A stretch of DNA of 64,000 nt from NCBI GenBank assembly GCA_020631735.1, contig CM036201.1, forward strand, positions 71,381,253 to 71,445,252, in the 5' to 3' direction. The translations under genes were made by a program, and so were the position numbers. The first letter of the stretch is position 1. The number at the start of each line of letters is the position of its first letter. The stretch comes from Saccharum officinarum. Lineage: Eukaryota > Streptophyta > Magnoliopsida > Poales > Poaceae. Below the pieces are notes generated by a model, which was not told the DNA's origin, did no database searches, and saw only the letters and a program-made list of their open reading frames with translations. Shown here piece after piece: positions 24,414-37,542 of the stretch.

Positions 24414-27400
24414 TTACTTTGTCATCTTAGCGAACATGTTGCTGTAGAATTTGGCGTCCTTCTTGTTGTACTCCTTGATCTTCTCCTTCAGGGTCTTATA
24501 TTCCAACTTCACATCCCTGGGATTCATACCAAAAATGATCAGCGTGATATTTAAGAGTATAGTCGTGGCAACAAAACACCTTACAGAATCCATTTCATTC
24601 CTAGACTGTACCTGTTGTTAGGATCGATTTCCAATGCCTTCTTGATATCGGCCTCTGCTAGCTCTAGGTCAGCAAGTTGAATGTACGCTTGCACCCTCCT
24701 GTAGAGAGCCTTGACATTTTGGCTATCTAGTTCCAGAACCTGAAAAGGAATCACAAGGTCAGCCTGCTTTACTGCATCGCAATTCACACCACTAAACAGA
24801 CCGTTGCAGGAGTAGATTGTACCTTGGTGCAAAGCTTCGCAGCTTCCTTGTAGTCCTTCAACTTCAGTTTGCAGGCAGCATTGTTTAAGTTGCAGCTGAT
24901 CTTCAGTTGCTTGGATTGCTTCTTCTCATCTTCACTGAATGAACTTTCATACTCGATGTACTTGGCAGCCTGGGATTAAAACAAAAGTCAGCCAAAGTAG
25001 GAACAACCCTGCAGGACTGAAAAAATTGCATTTTCATGGTATGGGTTACTACAGAACAGAAAGAAAGATGAAGTACCTTCTCATATCGCTTGGAAGCTCT
25101 AGCATATTTGCCCAATTTGAACAAAGCATTCCCTTCCTCTTTCTTCTTACCAGCAGCCTCAATCTTCTCTTCATTGTTTAAGTCCCACGACTCCTTGTCC
25201 TGTGTGACAAGATTATATTGATCAATTTTGCAATTGCACACAGGTCAATGATTTAGAACAGACAAAGAAGAATATCAGTCATCCGCACCTTCACAAATGA
25301 AACAAGCTCAACTTCATAGACCACTGTGCTGTTAGGTGGAACAACAGCAAGATCCTGCTTGGACTCAGTTGAACCAAATGCATATTCAGGAGGAATCGTG
25401 ACAAGAGCAACCTCACCCTTCTTCATGTTCAATACAGCACGATCAAGACCATCAATAACTTCCTCTGGAAACAGATCATAATACAAAAGGAACATGTTAT
25501 TCTAAATGAATCACAGGGTGAAGTCCATTTCCTGAATTATTATTTTAACTGAAAGGCCAAGAGCCCCAGACATGAAAGATAAAAGGTTGGTTCTTACCTT
25601 CATCGGTCTTGAATTTAAATGGCTCTTCGTCATGCCCCTTCTTCGTAAACACTGTGCCATCCTGAAGCTTTCCAGTAATTTTGACTGCCAACAGTAAACA
25701 TAATCTAGTCAATGCAAGATAAATTAATCGACTGAAAGGAGTTGAGAAGCAACAGCTACTAGCATTACAATTGAGTACTTGACCACTTGATCGTACCTTC
25801 AACAACGGCACCCTCATTGGGACGCTCATAACCTTCGCCCTCCTTGAGAACCTTCTTAAGGATTTTCTTATCATCACCAATCTCTGTGACAGTCTTCCAT
25901 GAAACCAACTCAAGGTCAATGACCAGAGTGGCATTTGGTGGCACATCACCTTCCTCTCCAGCTGCTGGTCTACCTTTCTCACCAAATCCATCTGCATTTG
26001 AAGTTAGGAAGTTCAAATAAATGTCATAATTCATAAGAATTAAACATAAAACTTGCAGAATAATAATCAAACTTTGAAACAGAAACTCACATTGTGGCTT
26101 TACTGTAAGGAGCACCTTCTCTGCCTTTTTCATGGTCTTGACAGCTTTGGCAAGGGCAGGACAAAAGTACCCTGGCAATACATTAGTTAGAAAAACAACC
26201 AATAGACATAAACATCTTCAGCAGGCCATGTGAAGACATAACATAAGTAAAGAGGATTACCATCTTTTACAGTGAACTCAACCCCCTCAGACTTGGATAC
26301 AACAGTACCATCTTCGAGACGGGCCTCATATTTCACTACAGCAATAATGAGAGTATAAGCTATACGAACCCAAAAAACAATCTATGAAAAGTGCCCCAAT
26401 AACCAAATAATTACCAAGTACTTCATCAGGATCCTTTGGGTTCTCCCATTTCTCCCCCTCTTTAAGGATCTTCTTGAATATGCCGCCATCTTTGCAAATA
26501 TCTTTGACACTGGTCCATGAAAGCAGCTCAACATCAAACTGCAGGGTTGCATTGGGTGGAATAGTTGGAGGTGAACCAGATGCTCCATAAGCCAGCTCTG
26601 GAGGAATGGTAAAAACAGCATTTTCTCCTTTCTTCATGGTCTTGATGCCTTGATCCCAACCCTTTATCACTTGACCTGGACATTTTCAAAATAGCTACTG
26701 AGCATTTATTTTCCAACTTAGCAATGTCAACAAACAGGCAATAGAGAAAAAAGAACAATCTCCAAGCTAGAATTTACTCAGTCATTGACATGTTTTTTTC
26801 AAACATCATAGCCCTTATATCAAGGTAAGCATTGCTTGTAGCTAACTAGCTATACAAATCTACAGGGTCACATGGACTAGGCATTGTTTCGCGTTTAACA
26901 GAAACACAGCAACAAGATAATTCCCTTAAGGTAAAGTGAAACCATAACCAAGCACTGACCAGCTTCAACATTAACTTAACATCAATTTCATAGATACAGT
27001 AAAAGTTCAATGTCCTGATTCTTGGCAAAATCCATTATATTGATGGAACAAAAGTGACAAAGTGATTACTGATTAGAACTACTTCTCTATCTAACAAAAG
27101 ACTGGTAACTTTGAACTGTTTTACCATCACATTGTTAATGCTACTTCCAAATCCATACCCAAAATCCAAACATGAAACACATAAGAAATAGCCTCAGGGG
27201 AAGGAAGGAATTTACCTTGTCCAAGCTTGAACTTGAAGGGATCTCCGCGATCACGGCTTGAGTCAAACTTTGTTCCATCAAGGAGTGTGCCCGTGTAATG
27301 CACTGAAATATCATCATGGGTAAGTAAGGATGAGTTCACTAGTTTAAAAATGTTCCACAACAAGATGAGAAGGTACTTCAAAGATCATCTAGAATCATCA

Positions 27401-27782
27401 AGGAACAATAAACCTTCTAAGATCATCTAGAATCATCAAGGAACAATAAATTGACACAACTCAAGAGAATCCGAATTCAATTCCATCAGCTAACTCCCAG
27501 CCAGAACTGGACGAATGCTCACTGACCGTATCACACCAACAGAAATAGAAGTGCAGCACGGGGAGGAACTGGAAGCAGTATACCTTCAACCTCGTCGCCG
27601 ACCTCGGGCGTCTCCCAGCCTTCGCCCTCCTTAAGCAGCTTCTTCTTGAGCCCCTGCTTGCCGACCTCCTTCTCCTCGCCCACCTTCAACACCGGGCCCT
27701 CGTCGCCGCCGAAGTCGCCCATCTCGTCGTCGCCCATCATCTCGTCGGCGCCGGCGGGCGGCATCTCGAAGTCCTCGTCCAT
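24414..27782 (-). CDS. FKBP62: Multidomain FKBP peptidyl-prolyl isomerase, FKBP62/ROF1 type
   Basis: Proposed coding sequence: complement of join(24414-24516, 24612-24739, 24823-24969, 25077-25199, 25289-25464, 25598-25684, 25797-25991, 26091-26171, 26261-26335, 26415-26675, 27216-27302, 27584-27782), 553 aa in 12 exons, all GT-AG. After an acidic, Met/Gly-rich N-terminus come three FKBP domains, at roughly residues 60-150 ([29 protein letters not shown]), 175-265 and 290-385. A TPR region follows at about 395-515 ([62 protein letters not shown]), and a basic C-terminal helix ends in MTK. The family catalyses prolyl cis-trans isomerisation and binds HSP90 through the TPR; plant ROF1 modulates the heat-stress response with HSP90 and HsfA2. 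The length fits the family. Paralogue assignment (62 versus 65) cannot be settled from sequence reading. Confidence 0.92.
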
Positions 27783-28114
27783 GGCTGGCGTGGAGGAGGG
27801 GTCAAGCAAGCCGAGATCCGCGCGCGGCTAGGGTTCCGAGCTCACTAGGGTTCGGGGTTGGGGGCTTCGGAAGGTTCGAGAGAGCGCACGAGTTGGAAAA
27901 TGATGAGAGGCGACGCGACCCAGACCCGGGTTTAAATCCAAATCGGGGGGGGGTTCTAGAGTGTTCCAAAAAGAGGATTAAAAACGGCGAAGCCAACGGC
28001 TCGGATGCTTCTGGTTGTTGTAGGCTGGACTGGATCCGGTGGCTTGCCTTTCGCGTGCTAGGGCCGTCGAGGTGCACGGGAATGGCCGGCACGTTCGATA
28101 TGAATTTTGATTCA
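27783..28114 (-). promoter_or_regulatory. 5'UTR and presumed promoter of the FKBP gene
   Basis: GC-rich leader directly upstream of the ATG at 27782. A TTTAAAT-containing stretch near 27931-27937 is the nearest TATA-like candidate. No heat-shock element could be assigned with confidence. Confidence 0.35.
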
Positions 28115-28453
28115 GGCCTCGTTTATTTCGTGAAAGAAGAAATTTTAGGCGTTATATCGGATGTTTTATGAGATGTCGGAAGAGATTTTTGATATTAATT
28201 TAAAACTAATTACATAACTCGTCTAGAAACTGCAAGACGAATTTATTAAACCTAATTAAGCTGTCATTAGCACATGTGTTACTGTAGCACTTAAGACTAG
28301 TCATGGACTAATTAGGCTTAAAAGATTCGTCTCGCGGTTTCTAACCAAACTGTGCAATTAGTTTTTTTCCGTCTACATTTAGTTTTACATGCATATGTCC
28401 AAACATTCGATGTGATGGAGTAAAAAAATTTTGAGTGAGAACTAAATACAACC
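28115..28453. mobile_element. MITE, GGCCTCGTTTA-terminus family, near the FKBP promoter
   Basis: It opens GGCCTCGTTTATTTCGTG and closes ACTAAATACAACC. Inside, AGACGAATTTATTAAACC and the opposing GGCTTAAAAGATTCGTCTC form a long hairpin. Confidence 0.7.
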
Positions 28454-28466
28454 TTAGAAAACGGAT

Positions 28467-29434
28467 ATTCTAGCGTCGGACGTCGCTCTCTCTCTCAGAC
28501 CGTCTGCTCCCTCGTGGCAGAATTGGATCACAAACCGCCTGCCCCCTGCAGAATGGAATGGAATGGAATAGAATGAAACAGAATCCGGACACCGCTCCCC
28601 TCCCCAACGCACCCCGTTCTCTCACCGCGCGTCTGTCCCAACATAGCACGAAACACTTCAAGTACAACGTCGCAAAACATATGAAAAAACTATATAGTGC
28701 AACATCGGAATATAAATACTGTACCATCGTAAAATATGTAGTGCAACATCGAAAAATATATACTGCAACATCAAAAAAATATATACTACAACAACGAAAA
28801 TTATGTATTGCAACATTAGAAATTATGTACTGCAACATCGTAAAAATATGTAGTGCAACACCGAAAAAACATATACTGCAACATCGAACAAATATGTACT
28901 GCAACATCTAAAATAGTAGTACTGCAATATCACAAAAACATCTGTTGCAACGACCCAAAAAATCTCATTGCAACATTCGAAATCATCTGTTGCAACATCA
29001 AAAAACATCCCATTGCAACATAGGAGAAAACAGCAAAAAAAAGAATATGAACCAGCTCGCTGGAACCCTAGACACCGCTGCGTCCCTCAGATCCAGAGGA
29101 GGAGAAGAAGGGCTCAAATCCAGAGGAGGAGCGCTCAGATCTAGAGGAGAAGGAGCGCTCGGATCCAGAGAAGGAGGAGGAGAGCTCAGATCCAAAGAAG
29201 GATCGACCTACCTTGTCTGAGCTGCCGTGGTCTTCTCATCTCTGGTGGGGGAGGGAGGGAGGGAGGACAGCGGGCGCGGCGTCCCCATCCCGAGGATGGC
29301 TTGGAGAGTGGGCGGACGGACCGGGGGAGAGAGCGAGTGTGGGGAGCGGACGTAGTCAGGAGAGAGTGAGTGCGGGGGAGTGGGGTGGATTGGTGCGTCC
29401 TGCCGTCCGGACGCTCGGTTCACATCATTATTGT
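28467..29434. mobile_element. Putative DNA-transposon-like unit with a degenerate repeat array
   Basis: Short inverted ends AGCGTCGGACG (near 28472) and CGTCCGGACGCT (near 29404) face each other. Outside them, TTAGAAAACGGAT (28454-28466) and TTAGAAAAACGGAT (29435-29448) form a near-perfect direct repeat that may be a target duplication. The interior holds the TGCAACATC array and a purine-rich block of GATC(C/T)AGAGGAG repeats (29088-29200). No transposase is present. The boundaries are uncertain. Confidence 0.4.
28640..29025. repeat. Degenerate tandem array, unit about 25-28 bp, TGCAACATCG(A)AAAAATATG
   Basis: About 14 units carry the core TGCAACATC, TGCAACACC or a close variant, followed by an A-rich spacer ending in TATG(T) or CATC. 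Unit length and spacer vary. An open frame on the opposite strand (28470-28907) is just the translation of the array and is not a gene. Confidence 0.7.
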
Positions 29435-29720
29435 TTAGAAAAACGGATGCATTATGAATTTGATTCGAAATGTTTGCTTTGATTTCTCAATGGATTTGTT
29501 ACTACTCGTACATTTGAAGTTCTCAAACTTTCTTTTGCTTTGATCCCAAGCGCCCGCTTTGGATTGGATCAGGTGACCTTGATGAAGCGGCCTTTTCCTT
29601 TATGCCTTTCTTGGTGTCATGCATTTGGATAGTGTGTGGAACACAAATTAGTCCTTGGTTGCGTATACAAAGATAAAAGGACATTCTTCCGTACTTGGTA
29701 GAGGGCGATGCAAATCTCTG

Positions 29721-29847
29721 GCTCCGTTCGCTTATGCTGAAAAAACAAGATGAAATATTGTTCCGGCTAATTTGTGTGAGAGAAAAACACTGTTCTGACT
29801 AAAAAATAAGCTAAAAAGTATGGATTATAAGCCGGCTAAACAGAACC
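29721..29847. mobile_element. Small MITE-like repeat, GTTCGCTTATGCTGAAAA family
   Basis: It runs from GCTCCGTTCGCTTATGCTGA to TTATAAGCCGGCTAAACAG, about 127 bp. Inverted or partial relatives occur at 17265, 30273, 51345 and 55500. Confidence 0.6.
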
Positions 29848-29901
29848 ACCTATCTCTATCTCAATCGCTAGAGGCAAGATTTGCCTCGCTGTGTTTTGAT
29901 T

Positions 29902-30168
29902 GGGCCTCGTTTAGTTCGGTGAATTGGGGAGAAAAATACTGTATCAGAATTCCTATAACATTTCGTTTGTATTTGGTAAAAATTATCCAAATTTTGACTA
30001 ACTAGGCTTAAAATGTTCGTCTCGCAAAGTACAACAAAACTGTGCAATTAGTTTTTGATTTCATCAACATTTAGTACTCCATGCATTTGTCGACATTTTG
30101 ATGTGACGGGGAATCTTCTTTTTGCATAGTGAAATTTGGGGGAGAATTGAGGGAACTAAACAAGGGCT
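29902..30168. mobile_element. MITE, GGGCCTCGTTTAG-terminus family
   Basis: Termini GGGCCTCGTTTAGTTC and GAACTAAACAAGGGC are inverted repeats around an interior with GTGCAATTAGTTTTTG and CCATGCATTTGTCGAC blocks. Confidence 0.75.
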
Positions 30169-30272
30169 TGGTGGAAAAAACTGGCGGCTCCATTCTGCCG
30201 TGAGTACTGCTCAAATAGTCAAATGTCACAGCGATGGGACTGGACTGGACTGGACTTGACTTGGGTCTTGCT

Positions 30273-30390
30273 CATCCGGCTTATAATTCATCTTTTTCAA
30301 CTTATTTTTTCAGTTAGAATAGTTTTTTCTCATAACAAATCAGCCAACAGTGTTTTTCAGTCGGCTTATCAGCCCAGCCGAACGGGGCCC
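30273..30390. mobile_element. Small MITE-like repeat, opposite orientation to 29721
   Basis: It starts CATCCGGCTTATAATTCAT and ends CAGCCCAGCCGAACGGGGCCC, sharing the interior CAACAGTGTTTTTCAGTCGG with the 51345 copy. Confidence 0.6.
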
Positions 30391-30633
30391 AAGTTCTAAT
30401 CTGGTGTGTGATAATTAGATATATGCATGCTTTGGAAATTGTGTCGATTAATTATTGGTTTTGTTAAATAGAGCATAGAGTGATGCCAGTCTGCCACTCA
30501 TGGATCAGCAGCTAATCGCTTGCTATAGTTACGGTGATTGGTGATGCCAGGCCCCATGCGTAGTATGTCTGTGCCATCATAGTTTTTTTTGCTTTGGAAA
30601 AAGTCTTACTGGACCCCAACTATTGGGGGTGGT

Positions 30634-33600
30634 TGTAACAGAACCGCCCAATTATACGAAATTAAGTAGGAAAATCATCCAACGGAAGGACAATTCAACA
30701 AACTTAAGCCCGTATAACCCGGTAGTCCGTGAAATCTCGACGGATTTCAAACCATTTCTCATAACAGCCAAGATCGTACTAAGTTTAACGGTTACCATCA
30801 TAAGTTACATAAAAGTTCGCGGCATAAAATACATCGGAGTTTAAACATAGTTATTACAAACCAGGTTTGAATAAAAGTAGCGGAAGCGGTAGTTCAAATC
30901 ACGCACACACACAACATTTTGGAATAAAGTGCCAGCTTGTGATCATCTCCAGCAAAAGCATCAGACGAGAAGTAACGAATGACCATTGCCCATGGTCCTA
31001 TGCTTCGCTCATTGCAGGATAGAGACAGTTGATACAATAGCCATAGTACATCTGTCCATCTGCAACAAGTGGGAACAAAGCCCTGAGTACGAGAAGGTAC
31101 TCAGCTAGACTTACCCGTCATAAACCAGAAATAAGAGACACCAAGGAATCATGATAGGCTTTCTGGTGGGATAGCTGACTCATTTGCAAGAAAAGCATTT
31201 TTAACTTAACAATTCCTTTCCAAAAGCATGCAGTAATTAATTTTTTATTACCCTGCCAACTATGTTTGCAATGGTGCTAGAGTAACATGTAATTAAGCAA
31301 GTAAGGATTACCATTGATCATTAACAGTAGTTATCATGTCATCTTTCACATAACTATCCAAGTGATTCATCAATATTACTACGATGAAGTAGCTCAAGTC
31401 AAGTGTTCACTATCCAGTGAACGATGGCGATTCGAATCGATTATTAACCAGCTGGTAAGTTATTCCTCACACAAACCTCACTCACCCGCTAAAGTGAGGT
31501 GTTGGTCACCGAGTCAACCATTCAGGTAAAGTCGCGAGCTTGCCAGGAACCACTTGTACCCAGGGGCCGCCCGACTGCTCTTTGGCCTTATCATCGCGCC
31601 CCCGTATCCTGCCACTACTGCTTCGGTACAGTGCGTTGCGGGCAATTCACTCGGCCCGAATAATCTCCCAGTTTCGCGGTCGGAAGGTACTTTATCCGGC
31701 CAGCTAAATGTGAGGCATGCGTTCAACATGACCCGAGGGACAACAACGGACGGTCCTTAACCGACACAGACGGAAAACACTACAGTCTGAAACCCTACAA
31801 GTTTCCGCTCGGTCTCAATTTCATTTCACACTTAGTTATACCATGACTTCATAGTCATTCAAGCAGATCCAGGTAACCACCTATAGCTCACAGGTGACAG
31901 GAAATCACCTGACTTCTACCGGTCTAAGCCAGCTAAGCATTGACTTGACTGCGGATACCAGGATAACAAGGATATGGTATAACAAAGGTAAGCAAGGTAT
32001 AATGCAACAACGTTTGCAAACAACTCCTAAACGTAATGCATCAAATTAAGTAAAGTTAATAATAAATTATTTGTAAACCGGGAGAGAAATGCTCCGGGGC
32101 TTGCCTCTCTCGAAGGAGCTCGGACGGTGATCGGGGCACTCCGGGAGATCTTCACCGACCTCTTCTTCGGCTTCTGCCACCTCCTGCTGCTGCACCTCGA
32201 TCTGCTCCTCTGGCTCCTCGGGTAAGACGACTGGGTTCTCGGTTTGCGATCCTGTATGATGCAATGCGCGTAAGTGATTATGCAAGTGTGCATCGAAGGA
32301 GATGAATGCAATGAATATGTTGAAATGCAAGGTAGTCAACATCATCTAAGAAACTATACACTACAATCATATGTCATCTACTGCATTCTCTTCTACTACT
32401 ATTATGTTAAGTTAACCTATCTTATAAAATGCTTCAAAGATACACCAAAGCTTTACTAATTTCTTAATCACACTTAAAGCAACACTTGCTTAAACCCTAA
32501 GTAATAATAGGTTTGAATAGTAACATATATTTCTGATGCTCCTAAAAATCTAAGAAAATTACAGTAGCATAATACTACTCTAAACAGACTACCATAAAAA
32601 TTTCATGGCATTTGGATAAGTAAACTATCCTATACAAAAATGACAAGCTATAGCATAAAAATGAGCAAGAAATTACTTTGTACTATGAAAAGTGTCAAGC
32701 AACAGAATTAATATTTTTCCTAGGTTCTTCATAGCATACTATGACTGTACAAAAATTATCACATGCATGTTTTATACAAAGTTTGCTCTCTAGCAAAAAT
32801 AACAAAAATCAGCCATTAAAGGTACTTGAACTACTTCTCCAAAGTTTTCCATAGCACATGCATGAAACATATTTTTCCTAGTAAGTACATGATATATGAA
32901 GATTAACAAACTTAAAATCATATTTTTCTGATACATATAGGATTTACTAGCTATTTTATAAGATATCAGCAATATTAAGAATTAATTAAAGCTCTACAGA
33001 AAAGTATTCCAAAAATGACATGCAATATTTTTAGATTGTAGATCTGGTTCCAATGAATCTAGATAAATTTATTTCACAATTTTTGGTGCTGAAATGACTG
33101 CTAAGATATTTTCCAAAGCATTTTCATCAAGAATAATAAAAGAAAATAGAAAACGGTTTTTATTATTGAAACTGGGCCGGCCCGTGGAATCAAACCGGCC
33201 CATGGCCGTTCTTGGCCCGGCTTTGCGCGCGCGGGGGAACGGCCGAGCCGGCCTGCTCGGGGCGCGGCCCACAGGCGCAGCCCAGTCCACCGAAAGGGGA
33301 GAACGGAGGGCAGAGCGAGGTCGCCGGCTTCCGTGGCCTCGACGTCGCGGCGGTGGCCGAGGGCCAATGGCCGGCTCCGGCCAAACCGCAACCAGCTAAG
33401 GTACGCAAAACGCTCGCAAAAGAGTGGCGAACGCGTGAAGGAGACGCGGGAGGGCAGAGATAGGGCGAGCGAGGCGGTGGCGGAGCACGGGCTCGGCGGC
33501 ACCGTCGCGGTGGCGCGGCGAGGCGAGGGAAAAATTGAGCCCTACCGGGACAAACGAGGAGAAGGCGACACTCGTTCGGAGGAGGGGAGGATGGGGTGGA

Positions 33601-34484
33601 GCCTCGTGCACGGGCAATTGGACGGAGGTGGTCCACCGGTGCCGGAACAGGGCGATGACGGTGGCGGAGCTCGGTGGCGAGCGGTGTTCCGCTGCGGTTT
33701 TCACCGGAGGGAGGAAGAAAGGGAGCAGGCGAGACGGAAATGGAAGGGAGACCAGGTGCCCGGTCGTTTTTGAAGTGGAGCGCGGGCGCGGGGTCCACAG
33801 CGGCCACGCGGTGGCGTCGCCGGCATGCGGCCGTCACGCGGCGGGCGTTTGCTGCCGGGGCGCCAGCGTGCGCGCGCGCGGGCGGGAAGAAGGGAGAGGG
33901 GGCTGGCTGGGCCGGGCCACGGCGGAGGCGGACGCGGGCGCGCGCGCGGGAGTGGCGCGGGCCGATTCGGCCAGCGGGCCGAATCCGAGGCGGCGGCCTG
34001 CTAAGCTGGTTTTGATCTTTTTCAAATTTTTCATTTCAAATCAAATTCAAACACAGATTTCAAACCCCATTTTGAACAAGAAGAAGACATTTTCTGGAAT
34101 TGACCCAAAAATAAAAGTTGCTTAGAATTTAATTCTCTACAACTTTGATTAAGGGGCCAACTAAAAATTTCCAATAGATTTTGAATTGAAGAATAAAAGC
34201 TAAAATAGGGAGTATTTTTGAATATTTTAATTAATATTTTTGAACAAGTTTTTTTTTGACAAAACTTTGAGTCATCTAGTTGCTTGCAAAAATTGAACTA
34301 TAGTTCTAAGTGATATAAGATTTGTAGTTGCAAAATTTTGATGGAATGTGATTAGCACATTAATATATTACATATCAAATACCACTTTCTAAGCTTTTAT
34401 TTCACTCAAATTATAATATTAACATGTATGATTATGATGATATGAAATGCCATGCAAATGCTTGCGTAACACCGGAGTGTTACA
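30634..34484 (-). repeat. 3' LTR of the gypsy element (left copy)
   Basis: Length 3851 bp. It contains a GC-rich block (33170-34010) and an exon-like coding block (32067-32251). Target duplication GTGGT precedes it. It lacks about 15 bp (a CATGCATATGATTGC duplication) that the right copy has near 49953. Confidence 0.95.
32067..32251 (-). other. Exon-like conserved coding block inside the LTR
   Basis: On the minus strand a splice-acceptor-like CATCATACAG at 32252 is followed by an open frame to TAA at 32067. It is rich in Glu and Gln and ends with PSSFERGKPRSISLPVYK. The same peptide core (LPEC.DH.PSSFERGKPRS) is found in the diverged LTR at 60324-60497. The other LTR of this element has it at 47569-47753. 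A role is unknown; it could be a coding exon of an LTR-derived transcript or a conserved nucleotide signal. Confidence 0.5.
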
Positions 34485-34497
34485 ACCCTCCTCCCTT
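34485..34497 (-). other. Polypurine tract of the gypsy element
   Basis: The minus strand reads AAGGGAGGAGGGT immediately before the 3' LTR start TGTAACACTCC, the expected place for priming plus-strand DNA synthesis. Confidence 0.8.
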
Positions 34498-34518
34498 ATA
34501 AAAATTTCGTCCCGAGAT

Positions 34519-37500
34519 TTAGGTTACGAACCATTTATTATAAAAATCTTCGTATGCTTTTTGTAAGTATTCACCCGTTTCCCACGATGCATCTCCCTCA
34601 TCATGATGACTCCATTGTATCTTATATGTTTTCACCACACTGTTCTGAGTAGCCCTTTCTTTGGAATCCAAAACTCGAGTTGGCTACTCACGATACACCA
34701 GATCTGATTTAAGTTTTATGCTTCGGGATTCAATTATTTCCTCTAGAACGCGCAAACATTTCTTGAGATGTGATATGTGAAAAACTGGGAATATAGCACC
34801 CATTGATTCTGGTAATTCCAATTTATAAGCCACTGGACCCTTTCTTTCTAAGATTTTGTAGGGTCCTACAAATCTGGCGGCAAGCTTTCTGCGTAATCCA
34901 AACCGCTTCTTCTTCATTGGCGTGACTTTCAGATAAACATAGTCTCCAACTTCAAACACAAGTGGTCTCCTTCTTTTATCCGCATAACTTTTCTGACGTG
35001 ACTGAGCTGCTCTCATATTTTGCTGAATGATATGAACTTTCTTTTCGGCTTCTTCCACGAAGTCAATACCATAATACCTTCTTTCCCCTGGCTCAATCCA
35101 GTTTAAAGGTGTTCTACACTTTTGTCCATACAAAGCCTCAAAAGGTGTCATTTTGATACTTTCTTGATAGCTATTATTATATGTGAATTCTGCTAGAGGT
35201 AACCACGACTCCCATGAACCTCTGGAAGACAACACACAAGCTCTCAACATATCTTCTAAAACAGCATTAACTCTTTCAGTCTGACTATCTGTTTGAGGAT
35301 GATAGACAGTGCTACGAATCAGACTAGTCCCCAAACCTTTGTGCAAATGCTCCCAAAAGTGAGCAGTGAACTGGGACCCTCTGTCAGACACTATAGTCTT
35401 CGGTATGCCATGCAATCTCACAATCTCCGCAATATACTTCTCGGCATATTGAGGTGGTCTATAAACTGTCTTGACAGGCAAAAAGTGAGCGGTCTTGGTA
35501 AGACGATCCACGATTACCCAAATCGAATCATGGCCTTTCTGAGTAGTGGGCAAACCTGTGATGAAATCTATACTTATATCATCCCACTTCCAACTAGGTA
35601 CTGACAAAGGTTGCAACAATCCGGCAGGTTTCATGTGAATAGCTTTCACTCGACAACATGTGTCACATCGGGCCACATAGGCTGCAATTTCCTTCTTCAT
35701 CTTTGTCCACCAAAAACGAGGTCTTAGTTCTTGATACATTTTACTACTGCCAGGATGAATGGATAACTTAGAGTGATGAGCTTCATCCATAATTTTATTC
35801 TTAAGCTCTCTATCCTTTGGAACAACAAGACGGTTGTCGAACCACAACACGTCCTGCTCGTCCACTCTGAAGTGTTTTGAAGGTTCTTCTTTAATTTTCC
35901 TTTTGATGTGGAATATCCCTTTGTCTGCTTTCTGACCTTCTATTATCTTACTCTCCAAGGTGCAACTGATCTGAATACTATGTAACACGACAGGGTGCAT
36001 TAGATTAAAACCATCTTCGAGTAAGGGTTGCATATTCAGACAATGCGACTTTCTACTCAAAGCATCGGCTACCATATTGGCTTTCCCAGGGTGATACTGT
36101 ACATTCAAGTTGTAATCTTTAATTAGTTCTAACCATCTTCGCTGTCTCATGTTCAATTCTGGTTGGGTGAAAATATACTTGAGACTCTTGTGATCGGTGA
36201 AAACATTGCACACATTACCAAGTAAATAGTGTCTCCAAATCTTTAAGGCATGCACCACGGCGGCAAGCTCAAGATCATGTGTCGGATAATTGATTTCATG
36301 TTTTCTCAACTAACGGGAGGCATAAGCAATGACTCTTCCTTCTTGCATTAGAACACAACCTAATCCTGTTTTTGAGGCGTCACAGAACACATCAAAAGGT
36401 TTCTCGATGTCTGGCTGTGCAAGAACTGGAGTAGTGGTCAACAGTTTCCGCAAGGTGTGGAAAGCTGTCTCACACTCCTCTGTCCACACGAACTTATGAT
36501 CTTTCTGTAACAGACTTGTCATTGGCTTAGCAATCTTCGAGAAGTCTGGGATAAAGCGGCGATAGTAACCAGCTAACCCTAGGAAACTCCTGACTTCTGG
36601 CACTGTGGTTGGAGTTTTCTAATCCATAACCTCTTGCACTTTGCTCAGATCTACCGAAACTCCATTCTCCGATAGAATATGACCAAGGAAAGGAACTTTC
36701 TTTAACCAAAATTCACATTTGCTGAACTTAGCATACAACTTATGATCTCTTAATCTGGTCAAGACAATTCTCAGATGTTCTTCATGATCTTTCTCATTCT
36801 CAGAGTATACTAGAATGTCATCAATGAAGACAACTACAAACTTGTCCAACTCTGGCATGAAAACCGTATTCATCAGATACATAAAGTATGCAGGAGCATT
36901 TGTTAAGCCAAAGGACATAACAAGATACTCGTACAACCCGTATCTAGTAGAAAAGGCGGTTTTCGGGACATCTTGTGGCCTGATCTTTATCTGATGATAC
37001 CCTGATCTTAGGTCTATTTTGGAGAACACTCTAGCTTTAGCCAACTGATCAAACAAAACATCGATATGAGGCAAAGGATATTTATTCTTGATAGTTACAG
37101 CATTAAGAGGTCGATAATCCACACACATTCTTAGAGTACCCTCTTTCTTTTTCTTCACAAACAAGGCAGGACATCCCCATTCAGACTTACTTGGTCGGAT
37201 AAACCCCTTCTTTAGCAATTCTTCCAGTTGTTTTTTCAACTCAGCTAACTCATCCGGAGGCATCCGATAGGGTCTCCTCGAAATAGGAGCTGTTCCGGGG
37301 ATCAACTCGATTCCAAACTCAACATCTCTATCTGGAGGAAGGCCAGGTAACTCTTCTAGAAACACATCCGGGAACTCACACACTACCGGGATCTGGTGGA
37401 TAGGAACAACTTCCATGGCACAGGTCACACTCACAAGGTCTGTTCTTTTAGGCAATGGTACCTGAAAAGTACCCTCTGCCTGCGGATCCTTAAGGGTAAG

Positions 37501-37542
37501 CAATCGACTACTTGTATCTATGACTACTCCCCAGTCTTTCAT
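34519..37542 (-). pseudogene. Gypsy pol: reverse transcriptase, RNase H, integrase and chromodomain, with stops
   Basis: Reverse transcriptase has the FIDDILVYS active-site block near 36820. RNase H carries the [10 protein letters not shown] and [12 protein letters not shown] motifs. Integrase has an HHCC zinc region ([15 protein letters not shown] near 35660), the DDE core ([18 protein letters not shown], then Glu in ERVNAVLED) and a GPY/F module (RFVGPYKIL). In-frame TAG codons at 36619-36621, 36310-36312 and 34684-34686 interrupt it. After the last one the same frame continues through a chromodomain-like segment (VLDSKERAT, YKIQWSHHDEGDASWE) to TAA at 34519. The chromodomain identifies a chromovirus; family members use it to recognise modified H3 when integrating. 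The three stops each need one C-to-T or G-to-A change. Confidence 0.92.

Larger units (their letters stand above)
29435..30595. other. Repeat-rich intergenic region without a gene
   Basis: Contains three small elements listed separately (29721, 29902, 30273). The rest is AT-rich sequence in which I see no coding signal. Confidence 0.5.

Noticed and set aside
28640..29025. CRISPR-like array
   Set aside because: Repeat units and spacers both vary, units are short and AT-rich, and this is a plant nuclear genome.
33190..34125. Overlapping open frames in the GC-rich LTR block (also 48692-49625 and 58419-59332)
   Set aside because: They occur on both strands, are Arg/Pro/Ala-rich, and reflect high GC content. 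They do not keep a common protein between the two LTR subfamilies.
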